In this document: piece after piece, positions 11,178-22,140 of the stretch
Numbering within the stretch: the stretch's first letter is position 1
Layout of the letters: each line of letters begins with the position of its first letter
From: Sorghum bicolor
Taxonomy: Eukaryota > Streptophyta > Magnoliopsida > Poales > Poaceae
Assembly: GCF_000003195.3 (NCBI RefSeq)
Contig: NC_012872.2
Span: 57,517,695-57,581,694, forward strand
Reading direction: 5' to 3'
Length of the DNA: 64,000 nucleotides
Translations under genes and position numbers: made by a program
The notes under the pieces: model-generated
Databases searched by the model: none
What the model saw: the letters and a program-made list of their open reading frames with translations, nothing else
What the model was told of the DNA's origin: nothing

Positions 11178-11505
11178 GTCAGGGTCCGGATGGATCCCTG
11201 GTTAACTAGAAGGAATTGGAGTTGAGACTGGGTTTCAGCAGGGAATTTGGGGCAGATAGCAGGAACGAGAATGATAGCATTCAGGTAGAAGAGTTCTTGT
11301 TCAGGTTCGATGCTTTTACAATCACGTAGACCGCGCTTATATATACTGCGACGGTCACCCATCCACCAAATGGTCACGGCCTCAGGCCCATTACAATGCT
11401 TGAAGCCCAACTAATCATGGCTGCTAAGCCCACAACAAGAACTGGTAACTACTCACTACCTGTTCCTGCCTCCACAGCTGTTGTCGGTTTGACGACAGTG
11501 TTCTT
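11178..11505 (-). mobile_element. LTR-like fragment, minus strand (copia-type suspected)
   Basis: Read on the minus strand, the block has a TATA-like TATATATAAGCGC (near 11335-11347) and ends GGACCCTGACA at 11178. That is the layout of a short LTR with a CA terminus. It interrupts the MITE that starts at 11053. I could not find a matching target duplication, so the outer edge is approximate and the superfamily is a guess. Confidence 0.4.
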
Positions 11506-11659
11506 CATCTTCCTCTTTTTTTTTTTATAAATACATGTAAATTATGTAATGCCACATGGACGCTCTTGACAAATCTCTAATGAGTTGCTTCTGTCTGTAA
11601 GTGATTGTTTCTTTCAATAATGTCATTGTAACTTATCATGTATATATATAACTAATTAC

Positions 11660-11980
11660 AGAAACCCGCTATACATATGTAGAAACATGATGAGGGACCT
11701 CAGAGTTAGAAATGACAAGGAGATTGGATTTGTGGATCCAAATGTTATATTCAAAGACCAGAAGACCATGTATGTCTTATGAAGAACTCAAACGGAGAGA
11801 AATCTACGGAGATTCTTGATCAACCAAAAAGACAAAAGATATATACTCTTTCCCTACAACTTTAAGTAAGTGTCATTATCGTGTGTACATTCTATTTAAC
11901 TAATTAATCAGATCAATATGAAGATATATACTAATTTTACCTACATGCACACAAATATAGCTTTCATTGGATACTATGTA
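11660..11980 (+). pseudogene. Fragment of a transposon Ulp1-like (C48) protease ORF
   Basis: Translation in one frame gives a short peptide around MRDLRVRNDKEIGFVDPN, then after decay FLINQKDKRYILFPYNF. It ends at a splice donor (AAGTAAGTG, about 11865). A downstream acceptor (ATATAG) leads to CTTTCATTGGATAC (FHWI). This resembles the C-terminal protease-like domain of plant CACTA/MULE-borne ORFs. That identification is from memory of the motif style, not a search. There is a stop after KDQKTMYVL, and no other part of the transposon is present. Confidence 0.4.
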
Positions 11981-12119
11981 ATTAGTTATTTTTTAATCTA
12001 TATTTAATACTTGTAATTAGCGAGATAAATCTTTTAAGCATAATTAATCTATAATTAAATAATAATTATCAAATACAAATAAAAGTACTTAAATTTAGAA
12101 AATTTCAGGAAGCCTGCCT

Positions 12120-12447
12120 CAATGCCCGCCGACCACAACGATGGATCAATTATCATACTAGCTAGTACTACCTGAAGCGTAGTTTATGATCAAACCTGTT
12201 CATTTCTCTCGTGCTTAATTCGTCCTGCCGTGCTATGTTGCTTATATTACTATTATTACTGCTAATGTCACAAACACGAACGCACACTCACCTCTATGAA
12301 CATAGGCACATACCCTGTCTCTATGAGCACCTTTGAAGAACCGAATACTAAATCTAGGAAAATACGAGTACCAGTGTCAAGTCGGAGAATTGAACTTGGG
12401 TGGGCAAGTTTCACCACAAGGAAACTCAACCAGCTGAGCTACGCTTA
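12120..12447. other. Intergenic, no gene seen
   Basis: AT-rich sequence up to the TTA target of the MITE at 12448. It contains TACGCTTAGG directly before the MITE. No coding signal is seen. Confidence 0.4.
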
Positions 12448-12669
12448 GGCCGTGTTTAGTTCCTTAGGTGAAAAATTTCATGACACTGTAGCAATTTCAT
12501 TTGTTTGTGATAATTATTATTCAATCATAGACTAAATAGGCTCAAAAGATTCGTCTCGTAAATTCCGACCAAATTGTGCAATTAGGTTTATATTTAATAC
12601 TTCATGCATGTGTCTAAAGATTCGATGTGACGGGAAATCTTGAAAAATTTTAAGTTTTGGGATGGAAGT

Positions 12670-13716
12670 TGTCGGTGTTTTTCCCCCGGGGGGTCACACC
12701 AACGAGTAAATTTGTATGTGTGCTCCCTTTCCCGGATGGTGATGCAAGAAGACACAAAGGTTTATCCTGGTTCGGGCAAGAGAAGGCCCTATGTCCAGCG
12801 GGGGGAGAGAGTTTGTATTATCTTGCACCTAAGTGCTTGTACAGGGGCGAATACAAGCGTGGTATGAAGTGTGGAGCTCTTCTACGTATGAGTGTGGTCT
12901 TGTGTTGTTCTCGTTTCGTCCTCTTCTATTCCTAAGTCTCTCCTTTTATAGCTCCAAGGAGAGACACAGGGTACACGCGTAGATGTTAAAGTAGGGGTCG
13001 ATAGCCGCATGGAGCGCCGACCTACTCGAGGCTTCCGTACGGCATGGCCTCGAGCCGTCCCATCTTGATAGCCCGGTGATGATTACGCGTGCTCCTGCGT
13101 TCTGCCCTGCCCGCCGCCTTGCGCTGGTTCTGAGGTTGCATGCTTGTACGGTAAGGCGGCGGATCCGGCGGGGTAACTGTGATGTTTTCAGTCGACGCCC
13201 AACTTGTCCCTAGGAAGGGACCCTGTTCGGTCGAGGGTCGGACGCCGTGTAATATGCTGATATCTCGAGCGCTGACCTTAGATGTCTCGAGGGGGTCCCG
13301 ATTAGACGTTCCATCCTCGTTTCCTGCGTCCTGACACGCCCTGGGTCGTTCGGTGGGAAGGCTGCAAAAAGATTGATGGGACGGAAGCCTGTTCCCTATC
13401 ATGCCTCCCGTGACCTGTGCGTTAGGTGGGGAAACATCAGGCGCATTTAATGCTCCCGCCCGCGTGCGCGCGTCAGGCGGCGGATGGCGCCCTCGCGCTC
13501 GACGCCCCCCGGTTCGCATGAGCCTATTCCGTATTCGACGGTAACCGGCGCTCGACGCCTGATCGATTCGCTCGACGCTATTTCCGTCTTCGAGGTTACG
13601 GCCGTCGATGGCGGCGCATAGGTAAGATTAGAGCGTCGAATTGAGGGTCTCGACCTGCGTACGGGCAATCTCATAATGCGCATCGCTGAGGGTACCCCTT
13701 ACTGATACCCTCGACA
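12670..13716 (-). repeat. Element 1 left LTR (its 3' LTR)
   Basis: 1047 bp, TGTCGG...CTCGACA. On the minus strand it carries an intact TATAAAAGG at about 12950-12942. It is near-identical to 22141-23186. Confidence 0.9.
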
Positions 13717-13735
13717 GTAGCCCCCGAGCCTCCAT
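13717..13735 (-). promoter_or_regulatory. Polypurine tract of element 1
   Basis: On the minus strand GGAGGCTCGGGGGCTAC runs directly into the left LTR. Element 2 has the related AGGCTCGCGGGCTAC directly before its 3' LTR. The same GTAGCCCCCGAG string recurs at about 13813 and 19322 inside the element. Confidence 0.6.
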
Positions 13736-14502
13736 TTGAGCGCTAGCGCTCGAGTGGAGGCTTTGTTTTGCGGTCGAATTTCCGTGGGGGCGCGCGAGCG
13801 ACCCCGCGGGGGTAGCCCCCGAGCCCCCGAGGGAGTATTTAACTCCTTCGAGGGTTATTTTGCCAAATTTGCAGAAACGCTGTCAACACCCATGGTGGAA
13901 GGTTCTGTTCGGCTTTGCCTTGCGTGGAGGTTTCGACGTACTCTCGATAGAGCGAGCGTCTTCCACCCCGGGTTGAGTTCCTAGCGGGTAGTCTAAGTGA
14001 GAACCTGTGCCCCTTTCGAGGGGGTCAGCTGTAGCCCGGAGGCGTCCTCATAAAGCAGGGTCGACGTGGTCGGGGATACCGGTCTCATTCGATAGAGTCC
14101 AGCGGCTCGATGCCTCCCTTCGGGGGGATTCCTCTCGACTGTCTCGACCCTACCTTAGACATCGCCAGCGAGCCCTCGAGGCGGGCCTCGATTTTCGACC
14201 ACTCGCTGGGGATCCCTGACTCTTGGCGCTCGAGATCGGCTGTCGAACCCTTTTGACGGGCCAGCCATCGACCTCTCGAGACTATTGTGGGCGCATACCT
14301 TGGCTTACGAAGTAAGGAAGTGGCCGTGGCGGTTCGCCTTTCTGCCCGTTGGGCGCGCCTTTTTAGGCGGGTGACGTTACGACACTGTATCGGCGGGGAA
14401 TTCGAAGAGTCCGGCCTGTGAGGAGAGAAAGGACTGTCAGGCGGCGCATTTATGGGGGGAGTTACCTTATTTCTCGGATCTGTCCGTTGGCGGACTGCTG
14501 CC

Positions 14503-14510
14503 TATAAATA
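14503..14510 (+). promoter_or_regulatory. TATA box of the element 1 antisense gene
   Basis: TATAAATA lies 140 bp upstream of the start codon at 14643, followed by a C/T-rich leader. In element 2 the homologous gene has TATAAAA about 130 bp upstream of its start. The conserved spacing supports a dedicated promoter independent of the LTRs. Confidence 0.7.
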
Positions 14511-14642
14511 CGCCGTCGCATCGCCGCCGTTCTTCTCCCTTCCGCCTTCTCGCTCTTATTCTCTTGTTGCCTTTGCTTTCTCGCCGTCTCACGAGCACAC
14601 GCCTCCTCGAGCTGTAGTGAATCCACCGTCCCTCCAGCCGAG

Positions 14643-17600
14643 ATGCCTGTAAGACTCGTCGCCGCCGACGACTGGCGCCCGTCGTCGATGACGGAGCGCC
14701 GGCTGTTAGAGCTTGAGAAAGAGGGACTGCTGCGCCGCCGCACCTCGCTATCGTCGCCGGAGTGGATCGCGCCGCCGGCGAGTCACAGGGGGCCTCAGCC
14801 GCCTGAGGGCTACGTGGTGTCGTTCGCCAAGTTCCACCGCCACGGTCTGGGCGCGCCCCCGAGCCGCTTCATGCGGGCCCTCTGCTTCCATTATGGGGTC
14901 GAGCTCCAGCACTTCTCTCCGAACGCCATCACCGTAGCGGCGGTTTTCGCCGCCGTGTGTGAGGGCTACCTGGGGATGATGCCGCACTGGGAGCTGTGGC
15001 TCCACCTCTATAGGGGCGAGCTTTTCCACGCCCCCACCGGAACCACGGGCGTAAGGAAGCCCGTGCGGGCGGGATGCCTCAATCTGGTGCAGAAGACGGG
15101 GAAGACGGACAGGCCGCGGGAGTACATCCCGGTAGGGTTGTCGACCAACCACGCCGGCTGGGACTCCCAGTGGTTTTACCTGCGGAACGACGACAACCTC
15201 CTGCCTTCCTACTCGGGCCGTCTGATCTTGGAGCGTCCAGCGGACTGGACATACGGCGTCGTCCAAGCTCATCAATCTCGGCTCGACCCCCTCCTCGACG
15301 CCCTGAAGAAGCTTCGCCAGGAGGGTTTGACCGCCGCTCTCGTCCTCTCGGCCGTCCATCACCGGAGAGTTCTCCCTCTGATGTCACGACCGTTGAGGAT
15401 GGACGAGATGGGCCCTGGCGTCTCCTCTCGGGACCTCGAGGCGTGTCGGATGTCCAACGAGGCTCCGGCGGACGACGAAGTCGCGGCCCGAGTCAGGGCT
15501 GCAATTGCCGGTGATTTTCAGCCGGAGCATGTTAACGGCTTCCCCATGAGACCTGACGCAGGCTCGATCGATCTGGTACGCTTTCTTCTTGCGTGCAGCC
15601 TCGACTCTGGGTTTCCTTTCTCCCCTCTCTTTTTTCTAAGTCCACCTTAGTTTTGGCAGGGTCGGATTGATGTCCGGTCCTCGAGGCCTCCGGTAAAGGA
15701 GGACGAGGTCGATCGTGACAAACGGCGCCAATCTGCCGAAAAGCTAAAGTCTGCGAAGGACTCTGCAAAGAAGGGGGAGAAGAAGAAGAACCTCGACCGC
15801 CAAGCATTAGAGGCGCGTCGAGCCAAATCCAGGCAGAGGGGGGAGCCTGAGGAAGAATCCCCCAACGATGACGACGATGACGACGAGGACAGCGACGACT
15901 CTGAGGGGATGGCGTCGCGCCTCGATCGGATTCTCGAGGGCCCTCCTCGAGGTGACGTCGACGCCCCCCGGACGGAGGCGCCAGAGGAGGGTCCGAGCGG
16001 ATCCCGTCGCCCTCGGGCCGACACCCCTCCCGCGACCAAGGCGGGCCAAGACGCACCGCGCCCTCCCCCAGTGCCCCGGGAGAGCGGTCTGGCTAGGCCC
16101 CCGGCGTCGGGGCCGCTAACTCGTGGCCGCGCCGCGGCCTCTGAGAAAGGAGATGCCGGCCGTAGGAGCGCCAGTCCCGGCGCCCGCCAGGCGGGGACCG
16201 ACGCGCCTAGGCCAGTACCTGCCCTCGAGGGGCCTGGAGCTCTAACGCGGGGTGGCTCGAGGCCCACTGGTCGGGGTAGCGGGAGGCGAGCCGTTCTCCC
16301 TGTGGGGTAAGCCTTTTTTGATGTTGCGGTTTTTGTCTTCCCATTCTTCCACCTTTCCTCATATGCCTACTTTTTTTTCTTTCAGGCTAAAGCGGACCCT
16401 TGAGCAGGCCCAACCATCCATGGCAAAGAGGCTCAAGACGGGTGCCGCCCCCAAGGAACCGGGTTCGTAGTTTATTTCTGGGCGTTGCGATGTTCTTGTG
16501 TCGGTTATCATAACGTCTGACCCTTACCCTTTGTTTCGCAGGCTCCTCCAGCTCCCAACCTTCAGCCGGCGTCGAGAGGGCTTCGTCTCGTCCAGTGCCT
16601 ACTCCGTCGCTGCCGACTGGTGGTGAGGCGCCCCAGACGCAAGCGTCAGAGGGAGCCCCCGAGCCCCCTAGATTGGGGGTCGAGGGGGAACCCATCACCA
16701 TCAGCGACACGTCTGATGGTGACGGAGCGTCTGGGGGTGCCCGCCCCATGGAAGAGGAAACATCGACCCCTCATGTCGGGGGATCAACTCCCTGGCCCGC
16801 CGGCCTCCGCACCCTCGAGGAGCAGAAAAAGAAGAGGGAGGAGGATGAACAGCGGGAGCGCGAGGCGGCGCGGCAGCCACAGGAGCAGCAGCAGCAGCAG
16901 CAACCCCAGCCGGAGGAGCAACTGCAGCATCAGCAGGAGGAGCAGCAGCAGCAGCAGGGGCAGCAACAGCAGCAGCAGCAGGGGGGCCAAGAGGACGAGC
17001 CACTCGAGCCCCCGCCTCAAGGTTTGGCCCAACCGGCGCCACTGGCACCGCAAGAGCCTGGCGATCAGGAGGAAAATTTGCCGGTGTATGGCCCTCCCAC
17101 CCCAGCGTGGCTCCTCCCGGGGGCGCCTGCCGCGATCCGGGCAGAGTCGGGGCGAGCGGACGGAGTGGTGGCGCTCGCCTGTATGATGCGCACCCCCACC
17201 GACCCCGAGTCCGAGATCAAGAGGACGATCTATGGCATGGACGGGATCGCCCCAGGGTTCCTCCGGGAGCGTCGAGCATGGGAGGACCACTTTCCCTCTG
17301 AGGAGGATGAGATTGGGTCGTCAGGGAGCAAGGACGGTACCTGGAAGACGGTGGATGACGACGGGCGGTTTCCTTGCCTCGCCGACCTGTTCTTGCGCCA
17401 CGGGGGTTCCCTCGAGACCGTCGAGAACTTTATCCGCGGCATCAAGGCGCGGGCTGATCGGGAGATGGAGAACTGGTGTCCCGATCGGATTCGTATCCGA
17501 GCTTCCACCGACCCGTCCGAGCCCAATATCTTCCTCGACGACAAGAAGGAGGTCGAGAAGTGGGAGCATGTCGAGGAGCTCCGCCTTTGGATGAAGCATG

Positions 17601-18948
17601 TGGTGGGGCTCCTATCGGACGTCATCAACAACGGGCTCGAGCCTGCTTATTTTGTAAGTGTTTCTCGAACTCCAATCTTCATGGTGCTTTCTGGTTTCTG
17701 TATTCTAATCCATCCGACCCTTGATTGGCAGGATATGAAAGAGACCTCTCGCATCAAGTCCAGCTTCATACACGCCACGAGGGGCGGTTGGGAGCAGCTC
17801 CCCCTCCTCAAGGATCAACTCCTCGAGTCGCAGGAAAAGCTCCTTAAAGCTTACAAAGATCTCATAGCACTCGAGGAGGAGAAGAAGGCGAGGGAGGCTG
17901 CTTTGGCCGAGGCCCGAGAGGCCTCGAAGAAGACGAAGGAGGAGGCGATGCAGCTACGGGAGCGGGCTCTTACGGTCGAGGAGGCCGCGTCCAGAGCCCG
18001 GGAGGAGGCCCTGTCCTACAAGAGCGTCATTGCGGACCTGGACAAGGAGAAGGGCCTTCTCAAGACAGACCTGGACTCCCTCCGCGATTCTTTCCAGAAG
18101 ATGAAAGTGGCGTACATGGACAGTGAGGTCGCAAGGGGTGCCACCGAGGACGTAAAGAAGAAGGCCCTCGAAGACCTCGAGGCGGAGCGGGCTCGATCCC
18201 GCAGTCTCTCTGACGACGTCGAGCGTCTGAAGGGAGAATTGCTGGAGAAGAGTGGAGCCGTTGCTCAGGCTGGCAGGGTGATCGAAGATCTCCGCGTCGC
18301 CAATACTGAGCTGGCGCGCTCCAACAGAGAGATCGAGCGTGCCAACACCAGATTGGTCGGCGAGAACACGGCCCTAGAGGAGAGCATCAAAGGTATGTTT
18401 CCTTTGTCGAATTTCTTTTTCGAGGTGTGCTTGGTTTTTCCTAAGGTCTCTTTATATTGGCTCTTACAGGGCTCAAGGACGAACTCCTGGCCGCCCAAGC
18501 CGAGGCTCGCAACGCCAAGGCTCAGCTCGAGGCGGAGGTTGCTTTGAACCGTCGAGTGCGGACGGCGATAAGTGATCTCTCGACCTCTTGGGAGGTCGAG
18601 CCTATGGATGAGTCGAGGGAGGACGCTCGAGGCGACGCCCTGGTCGACCAGTTGTGCTACATAGGCGCGACGCTGCGAGATCGGGTGCGGGACGCCCTCC
18701 ACATCGGGGTGAAGCGGGCGATGGCGGTTGTCTGCTCGGGCTTCTCCTACGACATGGAGGTGGTGTCCCACGGCTTCGTCACCGACATCTCCAAGACCGA
18801 CGCGGAGAACGAGGAGAGGCTCCATGCCTTGATCGACGACGCGGAGGCTCCTGGGGAAAGGTTGGCCAAGCTCTTCGAGCCTGAGGTGCTCCCTCCTGAG
18901 GCTAGCTCGGGCGGAGGCGAGGGCGGTGAGGATCGTGCCGCGGACTGA
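14643..18948 (+). CDS. Antisense spliced gene of element 1 (aORF; Transposase_28-like, coiled coil), intact
   Basis: Six exons join without stop or frameshift: 14643-15575, 15660-16306, 16386-16462, 16542-17653, 17732-18392 and 18470-18948 (3909 nt, 1302 aa). Introns are 77-84 nt, all GT-AG, with clear pyrimidine-rich acceptors; the third donor (GTTCGT) is the weakest. Residues about 25-230 resemble the plant 'putative gypsy type transposon' domain (PEGYVVSF, CEGYLGMMPHWELWLHLY, WFYLRNDDNLLPSYSG). After this come a lysine-rich and acidic linker (DDDDDDEDSDDSEG), a low-complexity Pro/Arg part, and polyglutamine at about 665-700. A conserved block follows at about 819-923 (FLRHGGSLETVENFIRGIKARA), then a long heptad-rich coiled coil (about 953-1143) and a helical, acidic C-terminus. 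It runs against gag-pol and converges on integrase. Such antisense ORFs are known from Tat-lineage elements; their function is not. A structural or regulatory nuclear role is only a guess. Confidence 0.8.
16880..16985 (+). repeat. CAG/CAA repeat encoding polyglutamine
   Basis: Three interrupted CAG-rich blocks lie within exon 4 of the antisense gene. They encode Q5, Q4-5 and Q5-type runs separated by P, E, G and H. Element 2's homologue lacks an obvious polyQ. Confidence 0.8.
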
Positions 18949-19502
18949 GGCCTGCGAGCCTGCTCAGGGCGCCTGGGGCCCCTTGTATGATATTTTGTTG
19001 ATTTTGTTGCTAAGCGATACGGTGTCTTTTTGTAATTGTTAAATGCTTATTTGTCTTTCCGCTCGAGGTCCTTTTATTTCTCTTTGTTCCTACGTTTGTA
19101 TCCCTTGCTAGATCTTTCGTCAAAAAACAACCTCGATTACCTCAAGGGTAAGGAAGTGAGTAGAGTTTCCGTAGCCCGGGGGCGTGGGAGTTCTCCGGCT
19201 CGTTATCCCTCGGCCTTTGGGGGGCTCGAGGCGCCTTAGCTACTCGAGCCGTGCAAGGTTTACTAAGTAAGAAAAGAAAACTTCTTGGTTTTTTCGACGC
19301 TTGGGGGGGGTCGTCCCCCTGGTAGCCCCCGAGGGGGTGCTGACTATGATGGGTCATGGTCGGCATCCCCTTTTAACGTCGAGACTATGACTCGTAACTA
19401 TTTTTAGCACAAAAAGAAGTCGCTCGAGAGAAAGACTTTATTTATTCACGCGTTCGTTTACAAAGTCTTCGTACAAAATGTAGGAACGTAAGTTTAGGAC
19501 TT
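18949..19502. other. Convergent spacer between antisense gene and integrase
   Basis: Noncoding segment that must hold the 3' end of the antisense transcript. It includes T-rich stretches (for example about 18990-19060) and a copy of the TAGCCCCCGAGGGG string near 19322. No clean AATAAA was found. Confidence 0.45.
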
Positions 19503-21002
19503 CTAGGGGTAGAATCGACGTAGCTGTTCGATGTTCCATGCGTTGGTGAAGATTGCCCCCTTTTCGTCCGCCAACTTGTACGTTCCTGGCTTAAGGACCT
19601 CGGCCACCACATACGGGCCTTCCCAAGGTGGAGTCAGCTTGTGGCGTCCTTGGTTGCTTTGCCGGCGTCGTAGGACAAGGTCGCCTACGTTGAGGTCCCT
19701 CTTGCGCACGTGCTTGTCGTGGTAGCGTCGGAGTCTCTGCTGATATCTGGCAGAGTTGAGGAGGGCCATGTCTCGAGCCTCCTCGAGTTGGTCGACCGCG
19801 TTTTCTTGAGTTTCTTTGTTCGATTGCTCGTTGTAAGCCTTGAGTCGAGGTGACCCGTACTCGAGGTCTGTGGGGAGGATAGCCTCAGAGCCGTAGACCA
19901 TGAAGAACGGGGTGTATTTGGTGGCCCTGCTTGGCGTTGTCCTAAGGCTCCATAGGACTGCGGAAAGCTCCTCGACCCATTTCTTGCCGAATTTCTTCAA
20001 TCGATTGTAGATCCTTGGCTTGAGTCCTTGCAAAATCATGCCGTTGGCACGCTCGACCTGGCCGTTAGTTCGAGGGTGGGCTACTGCAGACCAGTTCACA
20101 CGGATATGATGCTGATCGCAGAAATCCAAGAACTTTCTACCGGTGAACTGGGTGCCGTTGTCGGTGATGATGACATTGGGGATCCCAAACCGATGGATGA
20201 TGTCGGTGAAGAAGAGGACGGCCTGCTCGGAGCGGATGTTGGTGATGGGTCGAGCCTCGATCCATTTTGAGAACTTGTCAATGGCCACCAGCAAATGGGT
20301 GTATCCTCCTTTCGCCTTTTGTAGAGGTCCTACTAAATCGAGCCCCCATACCGCAAACGGCCAGGTGATGGGGATCATCTGAAGAGCGTGGGCGGGCAGA
20401 TGCGTCTGCTTGGCGTAGAACTGGCACCCATGACACGAGCGTACGAGCTCGATGGCATCCGCCACAGCCGTTGGCCAGTAGAAGCCTTGCCGAAAAGCGT
20501 TCCCTACAAGGGTCCGTGAAGCGGCGTGGTGGCCACAAGCCCCCGAGTGCAGGTCATCGAGGAGTTTTCGGCCTTCTTCTACGGTGATGCAACGTTGTAA
20601 GACCCCCGTCGGGCTCCGTCGATATAGCTCGTTGTCTTCGCCATAGATCACATATGATTTGGCCCGTCGAGCGATACGACGAGCTTCTGTCTTGTCTTCT
20701 GGCAGCTCGCCGCGGATAAGGCAGTCGAGGAACGGTGTGCGCCAATCGAATGGTCGACCCGGTCGTCGTTCTATCTCCATCATCTCTTCCACCATCAAGA
20801 GCGTATCGACAGCATTGGTTGGTTGGGCGGTGGTGGCGTCGACGCCAGCCCCCGTGCCTAGGTCGACGGATGGCTCGTGAAGATCCTTTGAGAATGCATC
20901 AGGCGGCACTGTGCCTCTGGTAGATGCGATCTTGGCGAGTTCGTCGGCTGCCTCGTTGTAGCGTCGAGCGACATGGACAAGCTCGAGGCTGTGGAACCTG
21001 TC
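19503..21002 (-). CDS. Element 1 RNase H tail plus integrase (open frame)
   Basis: The frame enters from the deletion junction near 21000 with the end of RNase H (LELVHVARRYNEAADELAK) and stays open to 19503. Counting from codon 20909, the zinc-binding HHCC motif lies at about 121-162 (HSGACGHH ... CHGC). The catalytic triad is D191 (GLDLVG), D250 (ITDNGTQF) and E286 (NGQVERANG), with 35 residues between the last two as in retroviral-type integrases. The C-terminal part ends IEQLRRFYP, as in element 2. Integrase would insert the cDNA. With no reverse transcriptase in cis and the frame out of register with gag, it can be made only by an unusual route, or not at all. Its lack of stops is consistent with recent insertion. 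Confidence 0.8.
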   Translation of the reverse strand, partial: DRFHSLELVHVARRYNEAADELAKIASTRGTVPPDAFSKDLHEPSVDLGTGAGVDATTAQPTNAVDTLLMVEEMMEIERRPGRPFDWRTPFLDCLIRGELPEDKTEARRIARRAKSYVIYGEDNELYRRSPTGVLQRCITVEEGRKLLDDLHSGACGHHAASRTLVGNAFRQGFYWPTAVADAIELVRSCHGCQFYAKQTHLPAHALQMIPITWPFAVWGLDLVGPLQKAKGGYTHLLVAIDKFSKWIEARPITNIRSEQAVLFFTDIIHRFGIPNVIITDNGTQFTGRKFLDFCDQHHIRVNWSAVAHPRTNGQVERANGMILQGLKPRIYNRLKKFGKKWVEELSAVLWSLRTTPSRATKYTPFFMVYGSEAILPTDLEYGSPRLKAYNEQSNKETQENAVDQLEEARDMALLNSARYQQRLRRYHDKHVRKRDLNVGDLVLRRRQSNQGRHKLTPPWEGPYVVAEVLKPGTYKLADEKGAIFTNAWNIEQLRRFYP

Positions 21003-21346
21003 GACGGGCGGTTACGTAGCCGCATCGTCGCTGCCACTACATTCTGGCCTGCTCGAGGGAAACGGCTGACAGGTTGCTCTGGCTCTGAGTCGCCGACGAT
21101 CTGTCGATGTACCTCTCGAGCGCGTCTGCGGACACTTCCGCCCGGCGGGTAGGGCAGGTCTTGCTCGAGGTTTTGCTCGAGCTGGACGAGGCGCTCGCGG
21201 TCTTCGTCGAGCTTCATCTTGAGCTCCCGTAGCTGCGCGAGGTGCGCGGTCTTGTCTTCCTGAGGAGGGGGGGTCGAGCTGTCCGTCGTTCCCAGGCGTC
21301 CTGGGGTCTTCTCACGCTGCGGGGGCTCGACCACCCGCGGCAGCAT
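20858..21346 (-). pseudogene. Element 1 gag, second open segment, ending in the deletion
   Basis: This frame carries the middle of gag: a coiled-coil-like segment (LAQLRELKMKLDEDRERLVQLE) and AGQNVVAATMRLRNRP, matching element 2 around 49240-49480. After about 21005 it runs out of frame into RNase H sequence and stops at 20858. By comparison with element 2 the missing piece is about 3.8 kb (capsid domain, protease, RT, most of RNase H). Confidence 0.7.
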
Positions 21347-22082
21347 CCCGTGTCTCGTCAGTAGTTTCTACCGCCCCGTCGATGTGATAGCATTCCCTCG
21401 TAGGGTCATAGCTGTCTGTCTCGGAGTCGGAGTCTGGTTCGGCGGCATAGAAACACCCACGTCCTTCCTCCAGCAATCGTTGCCTGAGGGAGGTGATCGA
21501 GTATCGTCCGGGGCCTAGACGACGGAGGCCTTGTACTCGGGAAAGGTCTGGCAGCTCGGACGCCGACTGCCGCGCTTCAGAGCTACGTGGGAGGACCATT
21601 GGTCTTTCTACGTACGTCTGGGCGTTTGGGCATATCGCCCTGGCGAGCGACGCCGCGGCGTTGTCCAACCCGAACGGCAGTGCCGCCCTTGGAGAGAACA
21701 ACCCGTGTGGAAGTAGCCTAGCTGCGGTGGGGGAGAGCACGCGAGACGCGTCCCCTCCCGTCGTCGCGCGGTGCTGAGTCGTCGCGCTTGTTGCTCCGTC
21801 ACATGGTGCTGCCGCCTTGTGGCCCACGTCCTGCCTCGCACGAGCTGTTGGTCGTGCTGAAGCAGAGGGGCCGCGGTGGTGCTGTCCGCGCCTCTTCTTA
21901 GGCGGGGAGGCGTGGTGGTGAGGGCGTCTCGGGGCCTTCACCCGTGCTGGCGTAACGCGGGCTCCTTCTGGTCCTTTGACTGAGAGCAAGATCATGTCGT
22001 AGCCGGAGCCCGTAGACATGAACTCGAGACTCCCAAACCAAATCACCGTGGAGCGCGGAAACGGCGAGGCAAGAGTAGCCAT
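21312..22082 (-). pseudogene. Element 1 gag, N-terminal segment
   Basis: ATG at 22082, 256 codons. It contains FGSLEFMSTGSGYDMILL, nearly the same as FGSLEFMSLGSGYDMILL of element 2, then a basic Pro/His/Arg-rich part and an acidic end. It stops where the next gag segment (21346 down) is already open in the +1 register, so one indel separates them. The start was chosen because upstream codons fall in the PBS and LTR. Confidence 0.7.
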
Positions 22083-22120
22083 CCGGAAAGGAGTGGGAAA
22101 TCGATGAAAAACACGCAGGA

Positions 22121-22140
22121 CCCCTACCTGGCGCGCCAAC
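22121..22140 (-). promoter_or_regulatory. Primer binding site of element 1
   Basis: Minus-strand GTTGGCGCGCCAGGTAGGGG lies directly inside the right LTR. It is identical to the site in element 2 (48238-48257). It fixes the element's orientation as minus. Confidence 0.8.

Noticed and set aside
11141..11410. Minus-strand frame of 89 codons
   Set aside because: It spans the join between the MITE and the LTR-like fragment, includes the TATA-like motif and has no domain.
16620..17290. Alternative frames over the CAG repeat, including poly-Ser and poly-Leu readings
   Set aside because: Only the polyQ frame links to the flanking exons in phase.
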